Below are positions 21,869 to 32,219 of a stretch of 42,146 nucleotides of DNA, piece after piece. The position numbers were made by a program, and so were the translations under genes. The DNA comes from Gammaproteobacteria bacterium (GTDB lineage Bacteria > Pseudomonadota > Gammaproteobacteria > Steroidobacterales > Steroidobacteraceae). Positions within the stretch are counted from its first letter, which is position 1; the number at the start of each line of letters is the position of its first letter. The notes under the pieces are model-generated. The model saw nothing but the letters and a program-made list of their open reading frames with translations, ran no database searches and had not been told where the DNA came from. The stretch is from NCBI GenBank assembly GCA_004297335.1, contig SCUD01000011.1, forward strand, positions 1 to 42,146. Reading direction: 5' to 3'.

Positions 21869-22606
21869 TCAAAGTTCCTGTACCGTCGGGCGGAACAGGA
21901 TCTCGTTGATGTCCACGTTCTCGGGCTGGCTCATCGCGAACAGCACGCAGCGCGCGAAGCTGTCGGCCGGGATGGCGTTATGCTGGTAGTAGTCGGCGAT
22001 GGCGTGATTGACTCCGGGTGCGCCGACCGAGGCCGGCAACTCGGTGTCCACCGCGCCCGGCGAGAGCACTGTGGTGCGGACGCCATACGGCTTGACCTCC
22101 TTGCGCAGCGCCTCGGAGATCACCCTCACCGAATATTTGCTCGCCGAGTAGACCGCGCCACCGACGCTGATGGTGTGGCCGGCTACGGACGAGACGTTGA
22201 TGAACTGGCCACTCTTCTGCGCCTTGAAGTGAGGCAGCGCTGCGGCGATGCCCCACAGCACGCCCTTGATGTTGACGTCGATGCACTGGTTCCACTCATC
22301 GAAGCGCAGCATCTCCAGCGGGGCCAGCGGCATCAGGCCGGCATTGTTGATCATCACTTCGATGCGGCCGAATGTCCTGACCGCGTGATCGACCAGCGCC
22401 TTGACCCGCTCGCGGTCAGTGACGTCCACCTGGAAGGCGGTGGCGTTGTCTACGCCCAGCTCCTTCACAAGCGCCTGCAGGCGATCCAGGCGGCGCGCGC
22501 CAAGCACAACTTTGGCGCCGGCCTTGACCAAATGCCGCGCCGTTTCGGCGCCCAGGCCGCTGGATGCGCCGGTGATGACGACGACTTTGCCGTCGATGTT
22601 TTGCAT
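21869..22606 (-). CDS. Short-chain dehydrogenase/reductase
   Basis: A 245-residue classical SDR starting at ATG 22606. It has the cofactor motif TGASSGLG, the NNAG strand, catalytic Ser in NVSSVAG and YSASK with catalytic Tyr and Lys. An Arg at LGARRLDRL suggests NADPH use. The size and motifs match NADP-dependent carbonyl reductases of the YdfG type. It is the last gene of the redox operon, 14 bases after a cupin gene. Substrate is unknown; reactive aldehydes or ketones are likely from the company it keeps. The 230 bases beyond its 3' end (21638-21868) hold no gene or clear terminator that I can see. Confidence 0.82.
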   Translation of the reverse strand: MQNIDGKVVVITGASSGLGAETARHLVKAGAKVVLGARRLDRLQALVKELGVDNATAFQVDVTDRERVKALVDHAVRTFGRIEVMINNAGLMPLAPLEMLRFDEWNQCIDVNIKGVLWGIAAALPHFKAQKSGQFINVSSVAGHTISVGGAVYSASKYSVRVISEALRKEVKPYGVRTTVLSPGAVDTELPASVGAPGVNHAIADYYQHNAIPADSFARCVLFAMSQPENVDINEILFRPTVQEL

Positions 22607-22620
22607 CGCGTGCTGCGCAG

Positions 22621-23016
22621 TCACTTCGCGCCTCGGTAGTCCGCGTCCGACACGTGTTCCATCCAGTCCACGGCCTTGCCGTCCTTCATTTCGCAGACGG
22701 CGACGTGGGTCATCGCGCAATCGGGCGATGCGCCGTGCCAGTGCTTCTCCCCGGGTTCGATCCACACGGTGTCACCGCGACGGATGTCCTGGACTTCGCC
22801 GCCCCAGCGGCCGACCCGGCCAATGCCCGCCGTGACCAGCAGGGTCTGGCCCAGTGGATGGGTGTGCCAGGCGGTGCGCGCGCCCGGCTCGAAGGTCACG
22901 GTGGCGCCACTGAGATTGCCGCTGCCGCAAAACGGGCAGTCGATACGCACGGTGCCGGTGAAATACTCCGCTGGTCCTTGGGCGGAAGGCGTTTCGCCAG
23001 GGTGAGTGATCTTCAT
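22621..23016 (-). CDS. Cupin-domain protein
   Basis: A 131-residue single-domain cupin. Motif 1 is [20 protein letters not shown] with two His ligands; motif 2 is [14 protein letters not shown] with a further His. An N-terminal CPFCGSG adds a Cys pair not present in the other cupin here. It is a paralogue of the cupin at 30674-31171: they share FEPGAR-AWHTHP, KHWHGA-P, AMTH-AV and WME-VSD--Y. Cupins of this type accompany carboxymuconolactone-decarboxylase-like proteins. It overlaps the flavodoxin gene by ATGA. Confidence 0.8.
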   Translation of the reverse strand: MKITHPGETPSAQGPAEYFTGTVRIDCPFCGSGNLSGATVTFEPGARTAWHTHPLGQTLLVTAGIGRVGRWGGEVQDIRRGDTVWIEPGEKHWHGASPDCAMTHVAVCEMKDGKAVDWMEHVSDADYRGAK

Positions 23017-23627
23017 GGGTGCTCGTCGCTTTCGGGGATTGCGCGTGCGTTGCTCTCCGCCAGCCAGACATTGACGCGATCCATTGTCTGCCGCTCCTGG
23101 TCTGCCCGCATCGAAAAGCCACGTTGCAGTCGCGCCGTGGGCGCGTGACTCGCCAGCACGGATTGGCTGTTGCCGAGGCCATAGCCACCGTGAGTCACGA
23201 ACGGAATGACCGTCTTGCCAGCAAGGTCGTGCGCCTTGAGAAAACTGCGCATGATCGGCGGTGCGGTTTCCCCCCAGATCGGAAAGCCCAGATAGAGAGT
23301 GTCGTAGCGGGCCATGTTCGGGACCGTCGCGGCCAATGCGGGCACATCCCCGCGGTCGCGCTCCTGACGCGCCTGCTCTACGGTTGCCAGATAGTCTTCC
23401 GGATACGGAACGGCAGGCCGAATCTCGAAGAGATCCGTGCTCAGTGCGCGATGTATCAGGCCCGCAACCACTCTGGTGTTTCCAGAGCGCGAGAAGTACG
23501 CAACGAGTATGCATGATCCGACTCGCAGCGGTTCCTCGCCACGGGCCTCTGCGGCCAGATTGCTCAAAGGAAGGCTTGCGAGCCCCGCCATGACTGTCCG
23601 GCGCGCGGCGTCGTGAAGCACTACCAT
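23013..23627 (-). CDS. Flavodoxin-like protein with a possible export signal
   Basis: A 204-residue protein with ATG at 23627 preceded by GGAGG. After an N-terminal RRTVMAGLASLPLSNLAAEA stretch, which resembles a twin-arginine signal, comes the flavodoxin FMN-binding loop VAYFSRSGNTRVVA, then DTLYLGFPIWGETAPPIMRSFL and a THGGYGLGNS loop. Such proteins bind FMN and carry electrons or reduce quinones. A flavodoxin-like fold directed to the periplasm would be unusual, and an untagged cytoplasmic start farther downstream is possible. It overlaps the neighbours on both sides. Confidence 0.75.
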   Translation of the reverse strand: MVVLHDAARRTVMAGLASLPLSNLAAEARGEEPLRVGSCILVAYFSRSGNTRVVAGLIHRALSTDLFEIRPAVPYPEDYLATVEQARQERDRGDVPALAATVPNMARYDTLYLGFPIWGETAPPIMRSFLKAHDLAGKTVIPFVTHGGYGLGNSQSVLASHAPTARLQRGFSMRADQERQTMDRVNVWLAESNARAIPESDEHP

Positions 23628-23809
23628 TGTGACCTCCGCGGCTGGCGCCCGACCGGCGCCCGCAGCGCCTCCGGATTGCTATCGCCGCGAACCACGGTCT
23701 GTGCCAGAGCGCCATCAACTGCGAAGCGCGCAAACAGCCGCTTTGCTTCTTCTTCGATGACGCTCGCGCCAGTGACCAACGCAACTTTCTTTTCCATGTT
23801 CGTGTTCAT
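23621..23809 (-). pseudogene. Short-chain dehydrogenase remnant
   Basis: A 62-residue frame begins MNTNMEKKVALVTGAS, the opening beta-strand and glycine-rich start of an SDR. It then passes directly into VIEEEAKRLFARFAVDG and other sequence that does not continue the fold. The NAG and YxxxK motifs are absent. I read it as an SDR gene that lost its interior by deletion while keeping the reading frame open to the flavodoxin start. It may still matter for coupling translation of the flavodoxin gene, which it overlaps by seven bases. Confidence 0.5.
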
Positions 23810-23840
23810 CGCCGGTTCCATCCTGGACAGCGCGCAATGC

Positions 23841-24977
23841 TCATGGCTTCGGCGCGGCTTCCGCGCCTGAGAAGGCCAGCACCCCTTCCGGCAGTCGCAA
23901 ACCGTGAACCTCGATGGCGCGCACCGCCGCATTCAGTTCGGCAATCTCGGCGGCAGTGAATTGAACGCTGGCCGCGCCGATGTTCTGCAGCATGTGCGCC
24001 ATCACGGTCGTTCCGGGGATCGGCACGATCCACGGCTTCTGCGCCAGCAGCCAGGCCAGCGAAATCTGCACCGGCGCCACCTGTTTGCGCGCCGCCCAGG
24101 TCTTGATCAACTCAACCAGTTGCATGTTGTGCTCGAGATTCTCCGGCGAGAATCTCGGCGTGATTGCGCGCAGATCGCCTGCGGCGAATCGGGTGCGGGC
24201 GTCGAGCCAGCCGGTTAGAAACTGGCAGTCCAGCGGCCACCAAGGCACAAAGCCGATGCCGAGTTCTTCGCAAAGCGGGATCACTCCCATTTCCGGATCG
24301 CGAGTGGCCATCGAATACTCGTTCTGGATCGCGGTCAGCGGCAAGATGGCATGTGCGCGACGTACCGTTCCCAGGCCCGGTTCGCACAGCCCCCAGTGCA
24401 GGACCTTGCCCTGGTCCATCAGGTCTTTGATCGCGCCAGCAACATCCTCGATTGGCACCTGTGGATCTACGCGGTGTTGATATAGCAGGTCGATGCGGTC
24501 GGTGCGCAGGCGCTTGAGAGATCCCTCGACCGCGCGCTTGACGTGTTCAGGTCGGCTGTTGAGGCCGGGGCCGCGTGCGCCGCTGTCCGGATCGATGTTC
24601 CAGCCGAACTTGGAGGTGATCACCACGTGGTTCCGGAACGGCGCGATGGCATCGCCGAGAATGCGCTCGTTCTCGAATGGCCCGTAGGCTTCCGCTGTGT
24701 CGAAGAATGTGACGCCACTGTCGTGTGCGGCCCTGATGATCGCGATCATCTCTGGCCGGTAGGGGACCTCGGTGGTGTATTTTCGATCCATGTTCTGCAC
24801 GCCCAGTCCCACACTTGAGACTTCCAGGGCCCCCAGCTTTCGACGGCCGATCCGCGCCTCCTGCCTATCGGCGGCCTGGCACCCCGCCAGCCCAGCCACC
24901 AGGGGAGCCGCGGCGAGGAGCGTGGCGGTTCCCATCAGCAGTTTGCGGCGATCGGTATTGGTCGGGTCAATGTCCAT
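23841..24977 (-). CDS. Aldo/keto reductase with twin-arginine lipoprotein-like signal
   Basis: A 378-residue protein; the ATG at 24977 has GGAGAG seven bases upstream, better than a GTG at 25004. The N-terminus TDRRKLLMGTATLLAAAPLVAGLAGC combines a twin-arginine motif with a lipobox-like end. The AKR core has FFDTAEAYGP (Asp, Tyr), ITSKFGW (Lys) and LYQHRVDP (His), the catalytic tetrad, plus IPGTT near the C-terminus. It is close in sequence to the AKR at 26652-27641 (both share [19 protein letters not shown]-type and [17 protein letters not shown] segments). One of the two is cytoplasmic and this one appears exported. Confidence 0.82.
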   Translation of the reverse strand: MDIDPTNTDRRKLLMGTATLLAAAPLVAGLAGCQAADRQEARIGRRKLGALEVSSVGLGVQNMDRKYTTEVPYRPEMIAIIRAAHDSGVTFFDTAEAYGPFENERILGDAIAPFRNHVVITSKFGWNIDPDSGARGPGLNSRPEHVKRAVEGSLKRLRTDRIDLLYQHRVDPQVPIEDVAGAIKDLMDQGKVLHWGLCEPGLGTVRRAHAILPLTAIQNEYSMATRDPEMGVIPLCEELGIGFVPWWPLDCQFLTGWLDARTRFAAGDLRAITPRFSPENLEHNMQLVELIKTWAARKQVAPVQISLAWLLAQKPWIVPIPGTTVMAHMLQNIGAASVQFTAAEIAELNAAVRAIEVHGLRLPEGVLAFSGAEAAPKP

Positions 24978-25000
24978 GCTTCTCTCCGGGTCAGTCTTGA

Positions 25001-25879
25001 TCACGCTTCCGGAATCTCGCGGCCGTAGCGCTCCAGGGTGATGCTGTCGGGCTCCGGGCCGCTGCGAACCCCGGTATCAAGCGCGTCGATTGCAGCGACC
25101 TGCTCCAGGGTGAGCACGAAGTCGAACACGTCGAGGTTCTCGGCGATGCGCGCGGGCTTGGTGGATTTCGGGATCACCGCGCGCCCAGCCTGCAGGTGCC
25201 AGCGCAACATCACTTGTGCAGCCGACTTGCCATGCTCGCGCGCAATCCGTTGCAGGATCGGGTCGTCGAACGTGCTCTTCGCGCCGCCGTAGTAGGACGT
25301 AATACCGCCCATGGGTGACCACGCCTGGGTCAGGATGCCGAGTCCGGCGTGCAGCCGTTGCAACTCCCTTTGCTGGAAGTAGGGATGGACCTCGATCTGG
25401 TTCACCGCAGGCACGATCGAGGTTTCCGCCAACAGGCGTTGCAGCATTTCCGGCATGAAGTTGCTGACTCCAATCGCGCGCACCCGCCCATCGGCCAGCA
25501 GCTTCTCCAGTGCCTTGTAAGCACCGATGGCAAGTTCGAAGCGACTGGTCAGCGGCTGGTGCAGCAGCAGCAGGTCGATCCGGTCGACCCCGAGCTTGCC
25601 GGCGCTCTTGTCGAAGGCATGCAGCGTGGCATCGTAACCATAGTCGTTGATCCACACCTTCGTCTCGATGAACACCTCCGCGCGAGCGTATCCGGAACGA
25701 CGGATGCCTGCGCCGACCTCGCGCTCGTTGCCGTAGGCGGCGGCGGTGTCGACATGGCGGTAGCCCAGGCGCAAGGCCTCCTGCACCGCGGCTATCGTGG
25801 CGTCCGGTGGTGTCTGGAAAACGCCGAGCCCGAGCCTGGGCATCTCGACACCGTTGTTCAAAGTCACTGTTTGTTGCAT
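25001..25879 (-). CDS. Aldo/keto reductase (AKR5-like)
   Basis: A 292-residue protein starting at ATG 25879 with GAGGA upstream. It has NNGVEMPRLGLGVFQ, GYRHVDTAAAYGNE (Asp and Tyr), ETKVW (Lys) and LLHQP (His), then GVSNF, NQIEVHPYFQQ and IPKSTKPARIAENLDVFDF, which binds the cofactor phosphate. These mark the AKR5-type 2,5-diketogluconate/methylglyoxal reductase group using NADPH. It overlaps the NmrA-like gene by 16 bases. Likely substrates are small reactive carbonyls; the sequence does not narrow this further. Confidence 0.85.
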   Translation of the reverse strand: MQQTVTLNNGVEMPRLGLGVFQTPPDATIAAVQEALRLGYRHVDTAAAYGNEREVGAGIRRSGYARAEVFIETKVWINDYGYDATLHAFDKSAGKLGVDRIDLLLLHQPLTSRFELAIGAYKALEKLLADGRVRAIGVSNFMPEMLQRLLAETSIVPAVNQIEVHPYFQQRELQRLHAGLGILTQAWSPMGGITSYYGGAKSTFDDPILQRIAREHGKSAAQVMLRWHLQAGRAVIPKSTKPARIAENLDVFDFVLTLEQVAAIDALDTGVRSGPEPDSITLERYGREIPEA

Positions 25880-26651
25880 TTCATGTCCTCGAATTTTCCG
25901 CGAACCGCGTCCAGGTCACGCACGACTGTGGAGGGCTCCCCGGCGATCGGCAGGTTGTCGCGATCCTGGATGCCGTCGTAGCCGTCCGCGGGATCCACCG
26001 GCAATGCCGAGAAAAGCGGCTCCAGATCGGCTTGCGCCGCGCCTTTCGCGGCGACCAGCTCAAAGGTCTTGCGGTTCGCGCCAGGCGAAGTCAGCGAGGC
26101 AACGAGCACTTGGGCGATTTGGGCGCGGGCAATCACACCGTCGGACGGTGAGCCTTCCCAGTGCGTGTCGCCTTGCCGCAGTACAAGACGCTGCTGGTCG
26201 GGAGTGTTGTAGTCGAACCACCCGGGTCGCACGATGGTGTAAGTCAGTCCGCTGGCGCGCACGAGGCGCTCCCCGCGGCGTTTCCAGTCGTGCCCGATGG
26301 AGGGCTTGGTGACACCGACAGCGCTCATCAAGGCGATCCGCGCCGGTGCTTGCAGGGTGCCCAGGACATTGCGCACCGCGCCGTAGTTCACCTGTTCGGC
26401 CCCCTGCGGATCATTTCCGCCGATGCCGTGGGTAAAGATGATGCCGGTGACACCTTCGACTGCCGCGTGCAGTGTTTCGGGTCGGGTCAGATCACCGACA
26501 ACGATCTGTATGCCATCGGGAAACAGCTTCGCTCGCGCCGGGTCGCGCACCAGTGCCCTCGTATCGTAGCCCAGCCGGAACGCTTCGGCGACGGCCGGCC
26601 TGCCGATGCTTCCGCTGGCGCCAACGACCAGAACAACGGGGCTTCCGTACA

Positions 26652-26652
<1 letters not shown>
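25864..26652 (-). CDS. NmrA-like atypical SDR (NAD(P)H-binding protein)
   Basis: A 262-residue protein whose ATG overlaps the upstream stop (TGATG). It has the Rossmann motif VLVVGASGSIGRPAV, an Arg-containing RALVRDPARAKLFPDG that selects NADPH, GDLTRPETL, and TYTIVRPGWFDYN near residue 165. These are usual in NAD(P)-binding atypical SDRs of the NmrA/YwnB type. They act as redox sensors or quinone/flavin reductases. Catalytic Tyr-Lys pairs are not evident. Its place inside the operon suggests coupling to cellular NADPH state or a reduction step. Confidence 0.75.
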
Positions 26653-28753
<2,101 letters not shown>

Positions 28754-28810
28754 TTTCTATCCCTCATTCTGACCGCGGCATGGACTGGCGAAATTCGCCA
28801 CGCGTGGGTC

Positions 28811-29896
28811 TCAATCCAGCTTCTTCGCCGCCAGGAACTTCGACACTAGATCCGCGATCTCGACGTTGTTGAGGTCGGACATCAGAAAGTGCGTGTTGCC
28901 CCGGATGCCGATCTCCGGCAGATGCACGAGCTGGGCGTCGCCACCATGCTTGTTGATGGCATCAACCCAGAGCCGGGCCATGGCCAGCCGCACGCGCCAG
29001 TTGTCCTGCCCTCGCTCGGCGGTCGGTTGTTCCGGAACGTTGTCGCCGTAGTAGATGACGATCGGGATGCGCGTGAGCTTCTTGAAGTCCGCCAGCGGTA
29101 CCGACTCGGGCGACAAAGTGCCGGCAGCACTTGGCATCGCTGGAGGCAGCTCACCCTCGGGGAAGATGAATCCGCTGCCGGGTTCAAGCGCGACGATGCC
29201 CTTGACGTTCTGGCTCCTGATCGCCGTCAGCCAGCCCGGCCCGCCCGCCTGCGAATGCGAGAACAGGATGCCGGGCCCCGTCCTGTCGAACAGCGCCGCC
29301 ATGGCCTCAGATATCACGTTGGCATCGAAAGGCCCGGTGTTGGGCGTGACCGAGCGGAAGAACTGGTTCAGCGTCTCCGGCTTGCGGTCGAACTGCACAT
29401 TGTCGAAGTAGTTCGGCCACTTGCCGATCCGGAATTGATCGAAGAACAGCTGATCGAAAGGGGTAGGCTCGATGCTCGCGGCGACGGTGCTGTTGCCCGC
29501 GCGGCCGCGACGCGGCTGGTCGACGAGATAGACGGCGAAGCCACGACGCAGAAACAGCGTCTGGAACCCTTCTCGCCCGTCCGACGTGGTTTCCCAACTG
29601 CGCGCGGACTGATACGCGCCATGCAGCATGACGATCGGCAGTCGCCTGGCGTTCTGCGGAACTTGATAGAACGCGTAGAGATGGTCGCCATGGAACGACT
29701 GCCCTTCGGAGGTTGGCGCGTTGTTCCTAAACGTGCCTGGAGTGCTGACGACTTTTCCGCCAACAGCGAAGCTGCCTTGGGCTTGAAGCACCAGAGGGGC
29801 GGCTGAATCACTGGCACTGCCTTTAAGGCTTGCACAGGCAGAAAGGGTGGACAGCATCATGGTAGCCAGCACCGCTTTAGTAGCGCGCATGTTCAT
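28811..29896 (-). CDS. Lipoprotein alpha/beta hydrolase (esterase-like)
   Basis: A 361-residue protein overlapping the upstream gene by ATGA. The signal peptide ends at the lipobox LSACAS. The alpha/beta-hydrolase core shows PIVMLHGAYQSARSWE, the oxyanion-hole region, FSHSQAGGPGW with nucleophile Ser, and RGNTHFLMSDLNN with the catalytic His. YYGDNVPEQ may supply the acid. It would act in the periplasm on an ester or lactone. It is not related closely to the neighbouring Cys-type hydrolase, so the operon has two distinct exported hydrolases. Confidence 0.8.
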   Translation of the reverse strand: MNMRATKAVLATMMLSTLSACASLKGSASDSAAPLVLQAQGSFAVGGKVVSTPGTFRNNAPTSEGQSFHGDHLYAFYQVPQNARRLPIVMLHGAYQSARSWETTSDGREGFQTLFLRRGFAVYLVDQPRRGRAGNSTVAASIEPTPFDQLFFDQFRIGKWPNYFDNVQFDRKPETLNQFFRSVTPNTGPFDANVISEAMAALFDRTGPGILFSHSQAGGPGWLTAIRSQNVKGIVALEPGSGFIFPEGELPPAMPSAAGTLSPESVPLADFKKLTRIPIVIYYGDNVPEQPTAERGQDNWRVRLAMARLWVDAINKHGGDAQLVHLPEIGIRGNTHFLMSDLNNVEIADLVSKFLAAKKLD

Positions 29897-30696
29897 CGTT
29901 CCTTTGCGGCATCTTGTGCCTGCGTTAGGGCCGCGCTCGCGCGTTCGGCTGCCGGTTCATCCACTCGTTCGAGTATCTGGACGAGTTGACGCAATTGGGC
30001 AGCGCTCAATCCCACCCGCATGCTCGCACTCATATGCGAGCGCAACTGCGCCTCCACTCCCGGCGTTGCGGCGAGCGCACCGACGGTCGCCAGTTCGCGG
30101 CTCTGCCAATCGAGGTTGTCGCGCTCGAACAGGTCGCCGAACAGATGTGCCTGCAGGAACTGGTTGATGATGGGGGCAAAATCCATCACCGGTCCCTGCA
30201 CCGGCCCGCCAGAAATGCGTGTCTGGTTGGCCAGGCCGACAGCTGCCAGCGTCTCACCGGACGGAGCCGGGCGGCTCGGTTCGCGCCCCGGGTCGTCATG
30301 TATGCCGCGCTGCTTTCGTGCTTCCGCGACCTTCAGCAACTCACCGAGCGCATTGAGGCTTCTCGGAAAGCCGGTGTAGGCATAGAGGTGCACCAGGATT
30401 TCTCTGGCCTCACTGATCGTCAGGCCCGCGTCCAAGCCCTGATTCAAGGCAGTGTTGAGCCTGGGCATGTCGCTCGTTGCCATCGAAACCGCAATCAGCG
30501 GAATGACCTGCTGCTTCGTCGAGAGCGCTTCGGAGACAGGCTGTGTCTGGGTCATCGCTTCTGGCTCCGTCTTCGTCTGCGCGGCAAGGCTCGGCGCACT
30601 CGCAAGTCCCAAACTGACCAGCAATGCAGTTGACAGTGCAAAGGGTCTATCGGGCGGTGCGCGACGCCCACGCTCAGCGCGCGTTATATTGGTCAT
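29893..30696 (-). CDS. Exported carboxymuconolactone-decarboxylase-like protein
   Basis: A 267-residue protein from the ATG at 30696 (GGAGAAAG upstream; a GTG one codon earlier is possible). A signal peptide (FALSTALLVSLGLASAPSLAA) is followed by two CMD repeats: LDAGLTISEAREILVHLYAYTGFPRSLNAL and the later RELATVGALAATPGVEAQLRSHMSASMRVGL. The Cys-x-x-Cys redox pair of AhpD-like proteins is absent, so peroxidase activity by that route is unlikely. CMD-like and cupin proteins are often cotranscribed, as here. The start lies within the last codons of the cupin gene. Confidence 0.8.
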   Translation of the reverse strand: MTNITRAERGRRAPPDRPFALSTALLVSLGLASAPSLAAQTKTEPEAMTQTQPVSEALSTKQQVIPLIAVSMATSDMPRLNTALNQGLDAGLTISEAREILVHLYAYTGFPRSLNALGELLKVAEARKQRGIHDDPGREPSRPAPSGETLAAVGLANQTRISGGPVQGPVMDFAPIINQFLQAHLFGDLFERDNLDWQSRELATVGALAATPGVEAQLRSHMSASMRVGLSAAQLRQLVQILERVDEPAAERASAALTQAQDAAKER

Positions 30697-31171
30697 CACT
30701 CACTTTCTCCATCCATTGCACGGTCTTTCCATCGACCGATCCGGTCACGGCCAGGTGGGTCATCGCGATTGTTGGCGCAGCGCCGTGCCAGTGTTTGACG
30801 CCGGGAGGGCAGACGATCACGTCACCGGGACGAATCTCCTGCACGGGCTTGCCCCATTCTTGCGTGCGTCCCACACCGGAAATCACGACTAACCGCTGTC
30901 CGGCGGGGTGGGTGTGCCAGGCAGAGCGCGCACCGGGCTCGAAGGTCACATACGCGGCAGACGCACGGATGTCGCCAGTGGCAGCAAACAGTGGTTCGAC
31001 ACGCACGCGGCCATCGAAGTTGTCCATTGCACCGGTGGTGGGCGCCTGGGTACCTGCACGCGCGATGGTCTGAGCCGCCACTGCAGTAGCACCGCCGCCA
31101 CCGCCTTGATCGGCTCCACCAGCCAGAGGAGCTGCGACACACACTGCGATACAGAAGAGGGACTTGTTCAT
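30674..31171 (-). CDS. Exported cupin protein, first gene of the redox operon
   Basis: A 165-residue protein from ATG 31171. The N-terminus (LFCIAVCVAAPLAGGAD) is a signal peptide. Cupin motif 1 is FEPGARSAWHTHPAGQRLVV and motif 2 is CPPGVKHWHGAAP, with the expected His ligands. It is a secreted paralogue of the cytoplasmic cupin at 22621-23016, at the opposite end of the operon. A metal-dependent isomerase or dioxygenase-like role is possible. The divergent LysR gene begins 76 bases away. Confidence 0.82.
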   Translation of the reverse strand: MNKSLFCIAVCVAAPLAGGADQGGGGGATAVAAQTIARAGTQAPTTGAMDNFDGRVRVEPLFAATGDIRASAAYVTFEPGARSAWHTHPAGQRLVVISGVGRTQEWGKPVQEIRPGDVIVCPPGVKHWHGAAPTIAMTHLAVTGSVDGKTVQWMEKVSDDQYNAR

Positions 31172-31199
31172 AGCGGGCAACTATAGACCTGCCATACTC

Positions 31200-31229
31200 A
31201 GTCTTTAAGTGGTTAAATGCGCAAAGACT
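31200..31229. promoter_or_regulatory. LysR operator in the divergent promoter
   Basis: AGTCTTT (31200-31206) and AAAGACT (31223-31229) form a perfect seven-base inverted repeat separated by 16 bases. It sits between the operon start (31171) and the LysR start (31248). A divergent intergenic dyad of this kind is the usual binding site of the adjacent LysR regulator. Confidence 0.6.
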
Positions 31230-31247
31230 TATTAGCGGGATGAATCA

Positions 31248-32144
31248 ATGCCAAATGCCCTGTTTAATGACCTGGCGGCTTTCGCCGTCGTTGCGAGGGA
31301 GCGCAGCTTTACCCGGGCCGCCGCAAAGCTCGGGGTGTCGCAATCAGCGCTGAGCCAAACCATTCGTGGGTTGGAAAAGCGGCTCGGCCTGCCGCTGCTG
31401 ACGCGAACCACCCGAAGCGTGGCGCCGACGGAAGCAGGCGAGCGAGTGTTGACGACCGTGGCGCCAAGGTTCGAGGAAATCGAGGCCGTGCTGATCTCGC
31501 TCAATGCGCAGCGTGAGCGCCCGGCAGGAACCATCCGCATCACCGCGGGAGAACATCCCGCTCTGACCCTGCTGCAACCCGCGGTCGCAAAACTCCTACC
31601 GGCGTACCCCGACATAAAGATCGAGGTCGTTGTCGACTATGGCCTCACCGACATCATCAGCGAAGGCTATGACGCCGGTGTGCGGCTGGGTGAACAGGTC
31701 GCCAAGGACATGATCGCGGTCCGCATCGGCCCGGACTTCAGGATGGCGGTGGTCGGTGCACCAGCATATTTCGCGCGACACGATCCACCCAACACGCCGC
31801 ATGACTTGACGACGCACAACTGCATCAATATCCGCCTGCCGACATACGGGGGACTGTTTCCGTGGGATCTGGCGCGCAGAGGCCGAGAGACGAACGTTCG
31901 CGTGGAAGGCCAGCTGATTGTCAATCACAGCGGATTGCGACTGGCCTCGGTGCTCGATGGTCTCGGCCTCGCATACGTGCCGGAGGATCAGGTGTTGTCG
32001 TACATCGCGAACGGGCGTCTGGTGCGCGTGTTGGAGGATTGGTGCCCCCGCTTCCCGGGGTACCACCTGTATTACCCCAGCAGACGCCACGCCTCGCCGG
32101 CGTTCGCGGTACTCGTGGACGCATTGCGGTACAGGACCAGCTGA
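31248..32144 (+). CDS. LysR-family regulator of the redox operon
   Basis: A 298-residue protein. Residues 1-60 form the winged helix-turn-helix, with FAVVARERSFTRAAAKLGVSQSALSQTIRGLEKRLGLPLLTRTTRSVAPTEAG broken only by family-typical positions. The effector domain contains IRITAGEHPALTLLQP, DIISEGYDAGVRLGEQV and LVRVLEDWCPRFPGYHLYYPSRRHASPAF, as in the CrgA/PA2220-like subgroup. It is divergent from the 12-gene operon and presumably activates it on a chemical signal while repressing itself. It is followed 17 bases later by the guaA-end repeat. Confidence 0.88.
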   Translation: MPNALFNDLAAFAVVARERSFTRAAAKLGVSQSALSQTIRGLEKRLGLPLLTRTTRSVAPTEAGERVLTTVAPRFEEIEAVLISLNAQRERPAGTIRITAGEHPALTLLQPAVAKLLPAYPDIKIEVVVDYGLTDIISEGYDAGVRLGEQVAKDMIAVRIGPDFRMAVVGAPAYFARHDPPNTPHDLTTHNCINIRLPTYGGLFPWDLARRGRETNVRVEGQLIVNHSGLRLASVLDGLGLAYVPEDQVLSYIANGRLVRVLEDWCPRFPGYHLYYPSRRHASPAFAVLVDALRYRTS

Positions 32145-32161
32145 GTACGGGGGCGCCGCCG

Positions 32162-32180
32162 CTCCCACTCGATCTTCGCC
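32162..32180 (-). repeat. att: Second copy of the guaA 3' end (att-like repeat)
   Basis: CTCCCACTCGATCTTCGCC matches 17 of 19 bases of the guaA 3' end at 33796-33814, in the same orientation. Read on the minus strand it gives SQTPWAKIEWE, against [11 protein letters not shown] at the GuaA C-terminus (seven of 11 residues). Islands that integrate in guaA carry such an end copy at their far junction. Here it lies just past the 3' end of the integrase. Confidence 0.6.
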
Positions 32181-32219
32181 CACGGCGTCTGGCTCGTGAT
32201 CCCCGCCGTGTTCGAGACT

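Noticed and set aside
21681-21872. A 63-codon minus-strand frame beyond the SDR gene
   Set aside because: It has no ribosome site and no recognisable sequence; it lies in the gap between the AlpA gene and the operon end.
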